Of a stretch of 64,000 bases of DNA, positions 36,257 through 45,606 are shown piece by piece. This DNA comes from Opitutia bacterium. GTDB lineage: Bacteria; Verrucomicrobiota; Verrucomicrobiia; Opitutales; UBA953. Each line of letters opens with the position of its first letter. The stretch's first letter is position 1. The position numbers and the translations under genes are program-made. Under the pieces are notes generated by a model. That model searched no databases, had not been told where the DNA came from, and saw only the letters and a program-made list of their open reading frames with translations. The stretch covers positions 86,461 to 150,460 of the forward strand of contig CANCLQ010000001.1 of the NCBI GenBank assembly GCA_947378845.1. The letters are read 5' to 3'.

Positions 36257-38980
36257 ATGGCTGAGATTCCTAAATCCTACGACCCACAAGGGGTAGAACA
36301 ACGCTGGTACGAGCAATGGCTAGCCGCCGGATGTTTCAAAGGCAAAGTCGACCCTTCTCGCGAATCCTTCGCAGTGATGATTCCGCCACCAAACGTGACA
36401 GGCGTTCTGCACATGGGTCACCTGCTCAACAATACGCTGCAGGATATTATGATTCGTCGTGCACGCCAAGAAGGTAAGTCTGCCCTCTGGCTTCCAGGTA
36501 CGGATCACGCTGGCATCGCCACACAGTCACGCGTTGAAAAAGAACTTAAACAAAAACACGGAAAGTCCCGTCACGATCTTGGCCGCGAAAAATTTATCGA
36601 GGTAGCATCTGAGTGGCGCGACAAACACGGTGGAATTATTTTATCTCAGTTACAAAAACTCGGCGCCTCATGTGACTGGGACCGAAAAGTTCATACCTTA
36701 GATGCTGGCTACTCTCAAGCTGTCCTGCAGGCATTCGTTACCCTTTACGAACGTGGCTACGTTTACCGCGGAAAGCGCATGGTTAACTGGTGTCCCGTTT
36801 CTCAAACCGGATTATCCGACGAAGAAGTGATAATGAAGCCTACCCAAGGCTCATTATATAAAATGCGCTACGAGGTAGCCGAAGTTCCTGGGACATTCTT
36901 AGAAATATCAACCACGCGCCCTGAAACAATTCCTGGCGACGTCGCTGTAGCCGTACATCCTGAAGACAGCCGATACCAGCACCTCATCGGTAAACACGTT
37001 TGGCGCCCCTTCCCTCGTGCTCAAATCCCCATCGTGGGCGACACGGCTGTAGAAAAAGATTTTGGTACGGGAGTATTAAAAGTTACACCTGCACACGATC
37101 GCACTGACTTTGATATCGGGAAGCGTCACAACCTCGCCGTACTCGATGTAATGAATCCTGATGGCACCATGAATGCCGACGCGGGACCACTCGCTGGACT
37201 TGAACGCTTCAAGGCCCGCACCGCTGCCGCTAAATTACTCGAAGAACTGGGTGCACTCGTTAAAATCGAACCCTACGAAAACACGGTCGGCTATTCAGAG
37301 CGTGCAGATGTACCGATTGAACCTCGGTTGAGCGAACAATGGTTCATCCATTATCCTAAAATTGAAGAAGCCAAACGTGCGGTGACATCGGGAATGATTA
37401 AATTCCACCCCGAGCGTTGGACCAAAACCTACTTACACTGGCTCGATAATATTCAAGACTGGTGTGTCAGCCGACAACTTTGGTGGGGTCACCGTATTCC
37501 CGTGTGGTACCGCAAAGGTGCTGACCGCAATGACGCAAAGAACCGACACGTCTCATTGCAGCCGCCTGCTGACGTCGCCAACTGGGAACAGGACAATGAC
37601 GTGCTTGATACCTGGGCGTCTTCTTGGCTTTGGTGTCTCGCAACAATCGGCTGGCGCAAACCTGGCGAAACCACCGATGAATTAAAACACTGGTACCCCA
37701 CTGGCGCTCTCGCTACTGGACCAGACATTATTTTTCTCTGGGTCGCTCGAATGATTATTGCGGGACTTGAACTACATGGACCTGAAAAGAAGACACTGTC
37801 GGACGATGAAATTCGTGCCCGCATTCCATTTAAGCGCGTCTACTTTAACGGTATCATCCGCGACAAACTTGGTCGCAAAATGTCGAAGTCACTCGGTAAT
37901 TCACCTGAGCCGCTCGACCTCATCGCAAAATTTGGTGCCGACGGGCTTCGCTTTGGTTTACTTTCTATCGCCCCTAAGGGTCAGGATATTCTGTTCGACG
38001 AAGATCGCGTATCTCAAGGTCGTAACTTCTGTAATAAAATCTGGAACGCCTCTCGCTTCCGTCAGATGTCCGGCCCGATGTTCGACAATTCAAGCATAGC
38101 TTCGATCGTCAAACGCATCAACCCCGCCCAACTCGACGACGATGATTCAGCCATTCTCTATGGCATCATTGAACTCTCTAAATCAACTGCCCATCAATTA
38201 GACGAACATGAGTTCACGGCCTACTCTCAAGGCCTGTATTCCTATTTCTGGGGAGATTTTTGCGACTGGTACGTCGAAGCTTCAAAGGTGCGATTAGCGG
38301 ATGCAACCCAACGTGATCATTGCCTCGCCGTTCAAGATTTAGTTCTCCGACAGTTCCTTCTCCTGCTCCATCCAATTGCTCCATTTATCACCGAAGAGCT
38401 CTGGCACTTGCTGGGCTATGGAAAAGAAAATGAATTCATTCAGAATCAAAACCCAAGCAATGGTTCACACATTACAGATGCTTTTAAAGCCTCCAGCATT
38501 AAGATTGATGTAACGAAAGTATCAGACGTTAGCCTTCTACGTGAATTTGTGGCGGAAGTCAGAGCGGCGAAATCGCAAGCCAACCAAGCCACCAAGCGCG
38601 ATAGCGTCATCACCGTTGTCGCTAAGGATAATAAGGCTAAAGAACTCTTGAGTCATAACCGCGAAAAGCTTTCACGCCTAGCAGGCCTTTTGGATATGCA
38701 ATTCACCGATAGTCCCGGAGATCGTCCAGGTACCGTATGCCAACTGGGGACCGCAATCCTTGAACAGAGCGGCACAATCGATGTAGCCGGAGAAAAAATC
38801 CGCCTCTCAAAAGAATTAGAGAAAATCGAGAAAGCGGTGACAGCCGGTGAAGCCAAACTTTCGAACGATACGTTTGTTTCCAAGGCCCCCGCTAAAATCC
38901 TTGAAGGCGCCCGCAAGCAACTCACCGAAGCGAAAGCTAAACGCGATGAGATTGTACGAATGCTGAAGACCCTTAACTAA
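36257..38980 (+). CDS. valS: Valyl-tRNA synthetase
   Basis: 907-residue class I synthetase. PPPNVTGVLHMGH holds the HIGH box (HMGH, 52-55), the editing domain begins near ISTTRPETIPGDVAVAV, and KMSKSLGN (541-548) is the KMSKS loop. WCVSRQLWWGHRIPVWY is typical of ValS, and the last 70 residues form the ValS C-terminal coiled coil (KIRLSKELEKIEKAV region). It charges tRNA-Val. The start lies 70 bases past the SRP RNA gene, which is divergent from it. Confidence 0.97.
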   Translation: MAEIPKSYDPQGVEQRWYEQWLAAGCFKGKVDPSRESFAVMIPPPNVTGVLHMGHLLNNTLQDIMIRRARQEGKSALWLPGTDHAGIATQSRVEKELKQKHGKSRHDLGREKFIEVASEWRDKHGGIILSQLQKLGASCDWDRKVHTLDAGYSQAVLQAFVTLYERGYVYRGKRMVNWCPVSQTGLSDEEVIMKPTQGSLYKMRYEVAEVPGTFLEISTTRPETIPGDVAVAVHPEDSRYQHLIGKHVWRPFPRAQIPIVGDTAVEKDFGTGVLKVTPAHDRTDFDIGKRHNLAVLDVMNPDGTMNADAGPLAGLERFKARTAAAKLLEELGALVKIEPYENTVGYSERADVPIEPRLSEQWFIHYPKIEEAKRAVTSGMIKFHPERWTKTYLHWLDNIQDWCVSRQLWWGHRIPVWYRKGADRNDAKNRHVSLQPPADVANWEQDNDVLDTWASSWLWCLATIGWRKPGETTDELKHWYPTGALATGPDIIFLWVARMIIAGLELHGPEKKTLSDDEIRARIPFKRVYFNGIIRDKLGRKMSKSLGNSPEPLDLIAKFGADGLRFGLLSIAPKGQDILFDEDRVSQGRNFCNKIWNASRFRQMSGPMFDNSSIASIVKRINPAQLDDDDSAILYGIIELSKSTAHQLDEHEFTAYSQGLYSYFWGDFCDWYVEASKVRLADATQRDHCLAVQDLVLRQFLLLLHPIAPFITEELWHLLGYGKENEFIQNQNPSNGSHITDAFKASSIKIDVTKVSDVSLLREFVAEVRAAKSQANQATKRDSVITVVAKDNKAKELLSHNREKLSRLAGLLDMQFTDSPGDRPGTVCQLGTAILEQSGTIDVAGEKIRLSKELEKIEKAVTAGEAKLSNDTFVSKAPAKILEGARKQLTEAKAKRDEIVRMLKTLN

Positions 38981-38990
38981 CCCCACCCCA

Positions 38991-39899
38991 ATGAAACCCA
39001 CACTACTCGTCATGGCTGCCGGCATGGGCAGTCGCTACGGCGGACTAAAACAAATCGATGCCATGGGTCCTTCCGGTGAGACCATCCTCGACTACTCTGT
39101 CTTCGATGCTATCCGCGCTGGGTTTGGGAAAGTTGTTTTTATTATACGTCCAGATTTCGCGAATGATTTTCGTGAACGTATTGGTTCCAAGTTTGCGGGT
39201 AAAATCGAAGTAGCCTACGCCTTCCAAACTCTCGACAAGTTACCTGCAGGATTCAGCGTGCCCACCGGACGTGAAAAACCATGGGGCACGACTCACGCGA
39301 TTCTCTGTGCTCGCGATTCTATTCAAACACCTTTTGCAGTCATCAATGCAGATGATTTCTACGGTCAAGATTCCTACGCTGTCCTTGCCAAGAAACTTCA
39401 ATCCACCTCTAACAGTGACCACCATTATTGCATGGTTGGCTTCACTCTTAAGAACACCCTCTCCGATCACGGCACAGTCGCACGCGGAGTTTGTCGCACC
39501 AACGACAAAGGTTATCTAACCGACATCCAAGAGTTACTTAAAATCGCTAAGACTTCGAAAGGCGCTGAAAACTCAGCTGAAGATGGTGCCGTAACCTCAC
39601 TCACTGGCGATGAGCCCGTGTCTATGAATATGTGGGGATTCACTCCTAGCATCTTCCCACAACTAGAGAAATTATTTAAGGAATTCCTCACGACCAAAGG
39701 ACAAGAAATGAAGAGTGAGTGTTATATTCCGTTGAGCTTAGGCGAAATTGTTAAGCAAGGTCTCGCGGATTGTGCGGTGCTACGAACCCATTCCACATGG
39801 TTCGGAGTAACTTATCGCGAAGATAAACCCATCGTACAGGCAAGCATCCTTCAACTTGTGCAACAAGGTTCTTATCCGAATAATCTTTGGGCCTCATAG
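38991..39899 (+). CDS. Sugar nucleotidyltransferase-like protein
   Basis: 302 residues with a Rossmann-like nucleotidyltransferase fold. The nucleotide-binding loop MAAGMGSRYGGLKQID is near the N-terminus (8-23), with VINADDFYG as the metal-binding Asp motif and PWGTTHAIL before it. The family is the NTP_transferase group of glucose-1-phosphate or mannose-1-phosphate transferases, but the substrate is not clear. It follows valS by 10 bases and precedes a sugar epimerase gene by 9 bases, so a shared role in sugar-nucleotide supply is likely. Confidence 0.78.
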   Translation: MKPTLLVMAAGMGSRYGGLKQIDAMGPSGETILDYSVFDAIRAGFGKVVFIIRPDFANDFRERIGSKFAGKIEVAYAFQTLDKLPAGFSVPTGREKPWGTTHAILCARDSIQTPFAVINADDFYGQDSYAVLAKKLQSTSNSDHHYCMVGFTLKNTLSDHGTVARGVCRTNDKGYLTDIQELLKIAKTSKGAENSAEDGAVTSLTGDEPVSMNMWGFTPSIFPQLEKLFKEFLTTKGQEMKSECYIPLSLGEIVKQGLADCAVLRTHSTWFGVTYREDKPIVQASILQLVQQGSYPNNLWAS

Positions 39900-39908
39900 A
39901 AGTTTCGC

Positions 39909-40829
39909 ATGCGCATTCTTATCACAGGCGGAGCGGGCTTTATCGGTTCACACATTGCGGAATCGTTCCAAGGTAAAGCCGAGGTTGTTATTCTTGATGA
40001 CTTCCGGAGCGGCGATCGAAAAAACCTTAACGGAATCAATCACCGCCTGATTGAAGGCTCCATTCTTGATGAAGCTAAGCTACGCGAAGCGATGCAGGGC
40101 GTTGATCAAGTCTTCCACCTCGCAGCGATGATCTCGGTCATGGAATCGGTATTGAAACCCCAAGAGTGCGAAGAATTAAATACACAAGGGACATTAAGAG
40201 TTCTAAACGCTGCAGTGCAGGCCAAAGTTAAAAAAGTCGTCCTCGCTTCTTCTGCAGCCATCTACGGCAACAACCCAACTGTTCCCAAAGTCGAAACAAT
40301 GCCGCCAGAGCCACAATCGCCTTACGCGACGACAAAGCTGGCCGGCGAACAGTTGCTTGAGCGCTTCCGAAATGAGCACGGACTCGCAACGACAAGTCTG
40401 AGATTCTTCAATGTTTTTGGTCCACGACAAAACCCTAAGTCGGCCTACGCCGCCGCAGTACCTATCTTCATCGCCCAAGCCATCAAAGGAGAAGATATTA
40501 ATATCTACGGCGATGGTGAACAGACCCGTGATTTCATCTACGTCGGCGATATCGTGAGTGCGCTCACCTTTGCAGCGGGAGAGTCCAGTTTATACGGCAC
40601 CTACAATGTCGGCTATGGCCAAAAGATCTCCATCAACGATTTGGCCAAGGACATTATACGACTCACTCGCTCCAGCTCACGTATCGTCTATCACGCTCCG
40701 CGCCTGGGCGACGTCAAACACTCACTGGCATCTAATGCCAAATTGGTGAACGCCGGCTGGAAACCTAAATTTAGCTTCGCTGAAGGTATGGCTAAAACGG
40801 TGGAATATTTCGTTAAGATCAAGGTGTAA
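39909..40829 (+). CDS. NAD-dependent nucleotide-sugar epimerase/dehydratase (GalE-like)
   Basis: 306-residue extended SDR. The NAD motif is TGGAGFIGSH (6-15), DDFRSG follows, then HLAAMISVMES, the SSAAIYG block and the catalytic YATTK (YxxxK). RFFNVFGPRQNP and DGEQTRDFIYVGDIV are typical of UDP-glucose or UDP-GlcNAc 4-epimerase relatives. The product is probably a sugar for surface glycans. It forms a pair with the nucleotidyltransferase upstream. Its last 11 bases overlap the convergent gene at 40819. Confidence 0.87.
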   Translation: MRILITGGAGFIGSHIAESFQGKAEVVILDDFRSGDRKNLNGINHRLIEGSILDEAKLREAMQGVDQVFHLAAMISVMESVLKPQECEELNTQGTLRVLNAAVQAKVKKVVLASSAAIYGNNPTVPKVETMPPEPQSPYATTKLAGEQLLERFRNEHGLATTSLRFFNVFGPRQNPKSAYAAAVPIFIAQAIKGEDINIYGDGEQTRDFIYVGDIVSALTFAAGESSLYGTYNVGYGQKISINDLAKDIIRLTRSSSRIVYHAPRLGDVKHSLASNAKLVNAGWKPKFSFAEGMAKTVEYFVKIKV

Positions 40830-41682
40830 CTTCAATCGGCAGACTCAGGTAATCATCCTGACCGTCATTGATATTAAGCCAGAAATCGTATCGCCCTGCC
40901 GCTGGTAAGCGCACCTTGAAGGTCAGCGTGGGTCGAAGATCGTACTCTCCGCCTTCGAGTGACGGATGCATGTGGGCGTAGCCTGTGACTGCATCAGATT
41001 GAGAAAATAAAACGGCGTGTCCAAGTGCACCCATGATTGGGCGAAGTTTTAGACCTGCGCCCGACAATGAATCCAACTGAACCTTAATCACTGCAGATGA
41101 CCCCGACTTATGCGTACTAACCTGTGATGAAATAATTTGGTTTCGACGCTCACGCACAGATTCACGATTAGTCTTACCAGGTAGAATTGCAGCAGCTTCT
41201 GCCAACATTACGCGACCCGATTTAACTGGAACAAAATCAACATAGGCTTGAAGTTTCCCGCCACTATTTCCCTCGGTAAATCCCGAAGGAAAAACGAAGC
41301 TCCAGGTACCATCTTCCGACGGCAACGGATGGAGATGAATGTAATCACTTCGACTACTTACCTGACGAACATGTAGGTGAACTTTCTGCGTATGAGAAAT
41401 TGCGATTTCGTAATCAAGGTAAGGCCTGCCATCCTCCTTAACCAACTTTAGTTTACCACCATCTCGTGAGACATCTAACTGAAGCTTAACCGGAAACTGT
41501 AATGAGTTGGGCTGATAGAAGTTGGCTTCTTCATTCAAACCGCAAAACTCAACACCATTACTATAAATGGGCTGATGGTCGGCGTGTAAAAAGGCGCAAT
41601 GAGTATCCGGCAATGATCGTAAACCAACGAATATAAGTAACGCTCCAATTGTTAGCGCGATTATGTAATTCCAAGCGGTCAT
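40819..41682 (-). CDS. Membrane-anchored protein with two His-motif repeats, partner of the SCO-like gene
   Basis: 287 residues. One N-terminal membrane helix (about 7-22) is followed by an extracytoplasmic region. Two similar halves are visible: one has HLH (102-104) and YIHLHP (114-119) followed by DGTWSFVFPSGF, the other has LGHAVLFSQSD and YAHMHP followed by LTFKVRLPAAGRYDFW. Each half looks like a beta-sandwich with histidines that could bind copper. C29 and C47 are further candidates. I know no named family. It starts 2 bases after the SCO-like gene stops, so a role in copper handling or oxidase assembly is inferred. Confidence 0.6.
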   Translation of the reverse strand: MTAWNYIIALTIGALLIFVGLRSLPDTHCAFLHADHQPIYSNGVEFCGLNEEANFYQPNSLQFPVKLQLDVSRDGGKLKLVKEDGRPYLDYEIAISHTQKVHLHVRQVSSRSDYIHLHPLPSEDGTWSFVFPSGFTEGNSGGKLQAYVDFVPVKSGRVMLAEAAAILPGKTNRESVRERRNQIISSQVSTHKSGSSAVIKVQLDSLSGAGLKLRPIMGALGHAVLFSQSDAVTGYAHMHPSLEGGEYDLRPTLTFKVRLPAAGRYDFWLNINDGQDDYLSLPIEVTP

Positions 41683-41684
41683 TA

Positions 41685-42536
41685 TTATTTGGTGAGTTCG
41701 GTAATGTTCTGCAATGCGGTTTGCATTTCATTAAGGTCAAAAACCGAACCCTCGTAACGTTGAATGATTCGCCCCTCTGGACTCACGACAATGACCGCAG
41801 AATTATGGACAATCGTGCCGTCGGCCTCCGTGGTTAAGATCCCATAGTGACGCATTAAGTCTTTAATCTGATTCTTATCGCCCGTTAAAAACCGATGCCG
41901 CTGAGAGTTAATCTTATAACCATCAGCGTACATCCTGAGCACACCCGGAGTATCGTAGGTCGGATCAAAAGTAATAGTGATTAACTTAACGGCCTGAAGT
42001 TTAGGATTAGAATCTAAAGCATCGCCTAGTTTTTTCATACACTGGGTGGATGCAGGGCACATCTTGGGGTTACCGCACCGTGTAAAAATAAAATTCACGA
42101 CCACTGGAGCGCCCAGGAAATCCTTCTTAAGGTAAAATTTACCGTCCTGACCCCATAGCGCCATAATCGGCATCAACTCATTCGCACCGCGTGTTACGAT
42201 TCGACCCCTCTCAAAAGTGTCACGTTTTAATGCCTCCGTTACTTCAAGTGCTTGTCGTAATTCATCCGGATCAGCAGAAAAGATTTTTTCGGCCCAGGTT
42301 TTTCCGTCCGACTCAGCAATCGTGCAGCTGACTCTCCTGCCCTGCCAGCCGATGGCTGCATCACCAGCAGACAGAGAAACTAAACGACCGGTGGTGTCAT
42401 CGGATTTTACCACCCACTCGGCTGACAGTTTTACGGGATCAACTTTTTTGAGATACCCTTCAACGCGTACGGTTGAATCTCCTGCAGCGAATAGCTCAGC
42501 GACTGCTAGTAAAGCCACTGTAGCGTATTTATACAT
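41685..42536 (-). CDS. SCO1/SenC family copper chaperone-like protein
   Basis: 283 residues. A signal peptide (about 1-18) is followed by an N-terminal domain (20-90) resembling the small beta-barrel copper-binding domain often fused to SCO proteins. The thioredoxin-like SCO domain has FTRCGNPKMCP with C154 and C160 (a C-x5-C form instead of the classic C-x3-C) and the distal copper ligand H244 in IVHNSAVIV. SCO proteins deliver copper to the CuA site of cytochrome oxidase. GGGGGT lies about 9 bases before the ATG. Its ATG directly follows the ppx stop. Confidence 0.87.
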   Translation of the reverse strand: MYKYATVALLAVAELFAAGDSTVRVEGYLKKVDPVKLSAEWVVKSDDTTGRLVSLSAGDAAIGWQGRRVSCTIAESDGKTWAEKIFSADPDELRQALEVTEALKRDTFERGRIVTRGANELMPIMALWGQDGKFYLKKDFLGAPVVVNFIFTRCGNPKMCPASTQCMKKLGDALDSNPKLQAVKLITITFDPTYDTPGVLRMYADGYKINSQRHRFLTGDKNQIKDLMRHYGILTTEADGTIVHNSAVIVVSPEGRIIQRYEGSVFDLNEMQTALQNITELTK

Positions 42537-43460
42537 TTAAATCAGACCCCCTTGGTCACGTGATAAAACCTGCATCATTCCATGTCGAACGCCGCGGTAA
42601 GAAATATAGAACGACTCCGCCTTAGTTAAATCGGCCAGCAAGCAAATCGTCAAAAGCGCAGCGGGCATGATGTCGGCTCGATCCGCAGGAATACCTGGAA
42701 CGCTGCGACGTTGCTCGGAGCTCTGCTGACACATTTTGTCTTTTAGTTCGCGAATGCGTAAGACAGGTAAGCGACCACCCACCGGCTTTTCGCCTACAGC
42801 CTCTAAGTGCATCGCAATCGCAGCAAATGCGCCACCACCTCCAATGATAATTGAATTCTCGGCTGCGTTAGTCGGTATGACTTTTTGTAATGATTCTAAA
42901 ATTTCGCTCTGGAAGTACTCCTGTTGCCCCTGACCGATAATCCCCCGAGCACCTTGAAGTAAACCATGCGTCAATCGTACGGATCCAAGTGGTAAACTTT
43001 TGGCTAAGGTGCAATGCTTACCGCGCAGTTCAAAAATCTCTAAGCTACCACCACCTAAATCGAATCCCAGGATACTGTTATATGAAGTATAATCTGGGTC
43101 AGTACGCACACCTTCGGAAGCCAAGCGTGCCTCCACTTCGCCCGATATGGTTAAAAGTGCGATGCCTGTACTTTTGCGCAACTCATCAGAAAATGCGGTA
43201 ACGTTGGTGCACTCACGCAGCGCACTAGTGCCGAGAATCACAATTTTTTCGGCGCCCTTATCGCGTGCAAAAGTTACTAATCTATTCACCGCCTCTGTCG
43301 CAGCTTTGATTACGTCAGGGGGCATTATAGTATGCGAACCATTCTCAGGGAAGATGCGGATGGACTCAGTCTGCCTGCCGAGCTCCTTTTGCTGCAGCAC
43401 ATCCACTACCGATACCTTAAAAGAGTTCGAACCTAGATCAACAACGGCAATAATTTTCAT
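42537..43460 (-). CDS. ppx: Exopolyphosphatase / pppGpp phosphohydrolase family (Ppx/GppA)
   Basis: 307 residues of the ASKHA fold. The phosphate-1 loop is AVVDLGSNSFKV, followed by ILGTSALREC and GEVEARL, and the phosphate-2 loop is GFDLGGGSLEIF. SLPLGSVRLTHG is a Ppx/GppA block. At this length it lacks the C-terminal HD domain of the E. coli enzyme. It removes terminal phosphates from polyphosphate or pppGpp; ppk1 is present at 10831. It lies between an LpxR-like and a SCO-like gene with almost no spacing. Confidence 0.9.
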   Translation of the reverse strand: MKIIAVVDLGSNSFKVSVVDVLQQKELGRQTESIRIFPENGSHTIMPPDVIKAATEAVNRLVTFARDKGAEKIVILGTSALRECTNVTAFSDELRKSTGIALLTISGEVEARLASEGVRTDPDYTSYNSILGFDLGGGSLEIFELRGKHCTLAKSLPLGSVRLTHGLLQGARGIIGQGQQEYFQSEILESLQKVIPTNAAENSIIIGGGGAFAAIAMHLEAVGEKPVGGRLPVLRIRELKDKMCQQSSEQRRSVPGIPADRADIMPAALLTICLLADLTKAESFYISYRGVRHGMMQVLSRDQGGLI

Positions 43461-43462
43461 GT

Positions 43463-44419
43463 CTAAAATTTAATGTCTGCTTTTAAGCCACCGAAACAAT
43501 GTGCTTTCGCTTGGGTCTCAAATTCCTTCGTGCGATAAGCCATGTAGTAGGCAACCGATAACCGGTAAATATTCACAGTAGCTCCGGCAGCTAATTGTAG
43601 GACGACGGGGCGAGTATCAACCTGACGCGACTCCCTAAAGTTTGTGCCGTTGGTGGAGTAATTTCGAATAACCACCTCTAGTTGCGCATCAGCAAAAAAC
43701 CATGAGGAGTAATTCGCTGGGTAAATGCCCGTGCCATCGAAGTCTGGATTGTAAGCACTCGAGTGGCGAATGGTTCCCTGTCCCCAAGATTGATCTAAAT
43801 TCCAGCCCCAGCGTATTTGTGAACCAAGGATGCCCTCGGTGCGAATCGTTCCGGCCTGAAAGGCTCCGCGTAATATTAAATCCCGGATTGGGTGATCGAC
43901 TGGACTGATTTTAAAGCGGCGACGGAACTCAATATTCACATTGGCCACTGGCTCGGTAGGAATTTGTGTACCCCAGCCCGCAACTTGTGCTGTCCCAATT
44001 AAATGGTGAAAGTGATTCTGAATAGTTTCAGCGCCCGACGCTGGCCCAGTCACGCCAACCTGTCCCTCAATCGTGAATAAACAATCCCTTCGACCCTCTC
44101 GCTCGAGAACCGCTCCATAACCATATGTTAAATATAAAACGCCAGAATAGGGCAGATCGGTGTCAGGCGGAGTGGGATCGTGCGTATCAAAGGGTGTGTT
44201 AATTTCCTGCGTGATTGCAAAAAATCGGTGCGGGTCCATCTGCACCGCCATTCGCATACCTTGTGTGTAGTAGCGATCGCTACCATTTGCTCCAAACTTA
44301 TCGTTTTCTTCAATCAGCGAAATCACGGCACCGCGTGATACGGGCACCACCATCGGCAAATCATTAGACGCCTGCGCCATCGCCTGTGTGGCTGATAATA
44401 TGAAAAGCAATTTCCGCAT
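43463..44419 (-). CDS. LpxR-like lipid A 3'-O-deacylase (DUF2219 family)
   Basis: 318 residues with an N-terminal signal peptide ending near AMAQA. The mature start has ISLIEENDKFG and DRYYTQGMRM, and VGVTGPASGAETIQNHFHHLIG follows (active-site region, in part TGPASGAETIQNHFH). This is the LpxR/DUF2219 outer-membrane beta-barrel pattern, with the histidine expected at the active site. It would trim 3'-acyl chains from lipid A in the outer leaflet. The last residue is Phe, as usual for outer-membrane barrels. It appears to head a minus-strand operon with ppx. Confidence 0.88.
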   Translation of the reverse strand: MRKLLFILSATQAMAQASNDLPMVVPVSRGAVISLIEENDKFGANGSDRYYTQGMRMAVQMDPHRFFAITQEINTPFDTHDPTPPDTDLPYSGVLYLTYGYGAVLEREGRRDCLFTIEGQVGVTGPASGAETIQNHFHHLIGTAQVAGWGTQIPTEPVANVNIEFRRRFKISPVDHPIRDLILRGAFQAGTIRTEGILGSQIRWGWNLDQSWGQGTIRHSSAYNPDFDGTGIYPANYSSWFFADAQLEVVIRNYSTNGTNFRESRQVDTRPVVLQLAAGATVNIYRLSVAYYMAYRTKEFETQAKAHCFGGLKADIKF

Positions 44420-44510
44420 CTAATGGAGGGTAAGCAAACAATGGTTAGGCATTTGGCACAACGCCTTTCTGCTTGTGAACTAGTGATTACCGAAGTATCT
44501 GACTATCAGG

Positions 44511-45605
44511 ATGTCGCATAGCCCAAATACACTTTCGTGTGCCTTGGCAGAAATCCTGTCCGACGGCACTACGCGTGTGACTATTTCAGGGGATTGGAGC
44601 ATCGAACATGTGGTCCCAAATCTCGTCTTTAAAGGCGATAAAGTATGCCTGGTTTCTGATAATCTCGGTGAATTCGATTCATCACTTCCCGCTTGGCTCT
44701 TTTATAATTTTAAAAACGTCCGCCAACTCGATATCAGTCGGCTACCCCCGCGCCTCCAATCGCTTTATAATCTCGCCGAGAAATCCACAGTCTGGGAATC
44801 GCCACCACCTGCACCGGGTTTCGTCGAGCGCTTCGGCGTCTGGGGAATTGAAAGCTTTTCATCGTGGCAACGTGCCATGGATCACATTGGCCAAACCGCA
44901 GTTGGATTATTTCGCACACTGATCGGTCGTGGCCGCGTCAACTGGAACGATTTCACCCTCCAACTTCAAACCTCTGGTGTCGATGCGTTGCCGATCGTAC
45001 TGCTTCTCGGTTTTCTCACCGGCCTAATCATGGCGTATGTCGGACTCATTCAGCTCCGACAAGTGGGTGCGACTGTCTACGTAGCCAATTTAGTTGCTCT
45101 CGCAATGACTCGCGAAATGGGCGCACTGATGACTGGCATCATCGCCTGCGGTCGCACCTCCACCGCGTTCGCCTCACAGCTCGGCAGTATGAATGTGAGT
45201 CAAGAATCAGATGCCTTACGCGCCCTTGGCATTAATCCAGTCGAATACCTCGCGGTTCCTCGAATCCTCGCGGTGACACTCATAGTTCCACTGCTAAGCC
45301 TATTCGCCACCTTCGTTGGTGTATTTGGCGGCATGATTGTCGCTTGCGCGGGCGACCTGAGTATCGAGCAGTACTTAACCCAAGCCATTCGAGCGATTAC
45401 CTTTAAGAGTTTCTTAGTTGGATTTATAAAATCTTTTGCCTTCGCTTTCATCGCAGCATGGGCGGGCTGTTATCGTGGGTTTGTCGCCCAGCGTTCAGCA
45501 CTCGGCGTGGGCGATGCGGCCACATCAGCAGCCGTCTTAGGTATCACGCTCATTGTCATCGCCGATGCAATTTTCGCGGTAATTTTCAACCTCTACAATT
45601 TCTAA
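44511..45605 (+). CDS. mlaE: MlaE-type ABC transporter permease with an N-terminal extension
   Basis: 364 residues. The C-terminal 220 residues are an MlaE/YrbE permease with five or so membrane helices and the conserved MTREMGALMTGIIACGRTSTAFASQLGSM core (quoted in part). The N-terminal 130 residues have STAS-like hydrophobic strands, a layout known from some MlaE proteins that carry MlaB within the same chain. Together with MlaF and MlaD it moves phospholipids between the outer and inner membranes. The stop is 1 base from mlaF, so the genes form an operon. Confidence 0.92.
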   Translation: MSHSPNTLSCALAEILSDGTTRVTISGDWSIEHVVPNLVFKGDKVCLVSDNLGEFDSSLPAWLFYNFKNVRQLDISRLPPRLQSLYNLAEKSTVWESPPPAPGFVERFGVWGIESFSSWQRAMDHIGQTAVGLFRTLIGRGRVNWNDFTLQLQTSGVDALPIVLLLGFLTGLIMAYVGLIQLRQVGATVYVANLVALAMTREMGALMTGIIACGRTSTAFASQLGSMNVSQESDALRALGINPVEYLAVPRILAVTLIVPLLSLFATFVGVFGGMIVACAGDLSIEQYLTQAIRAITFKSFLVGFIKSFAFAFIAAWAGCYRGFVAQRSALGVGDAATSAAVLGITLIVIADAIFAVIFNLYNF

Positions 45606-45606
45606 G

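Noticed and set aside
44420..44510. A gene or small RNA between the LpxR-like gene and mlaE
   Set aside because: The 91-base divergent gap shows no frame or strong fold; it most likely holds promoters of both sides.
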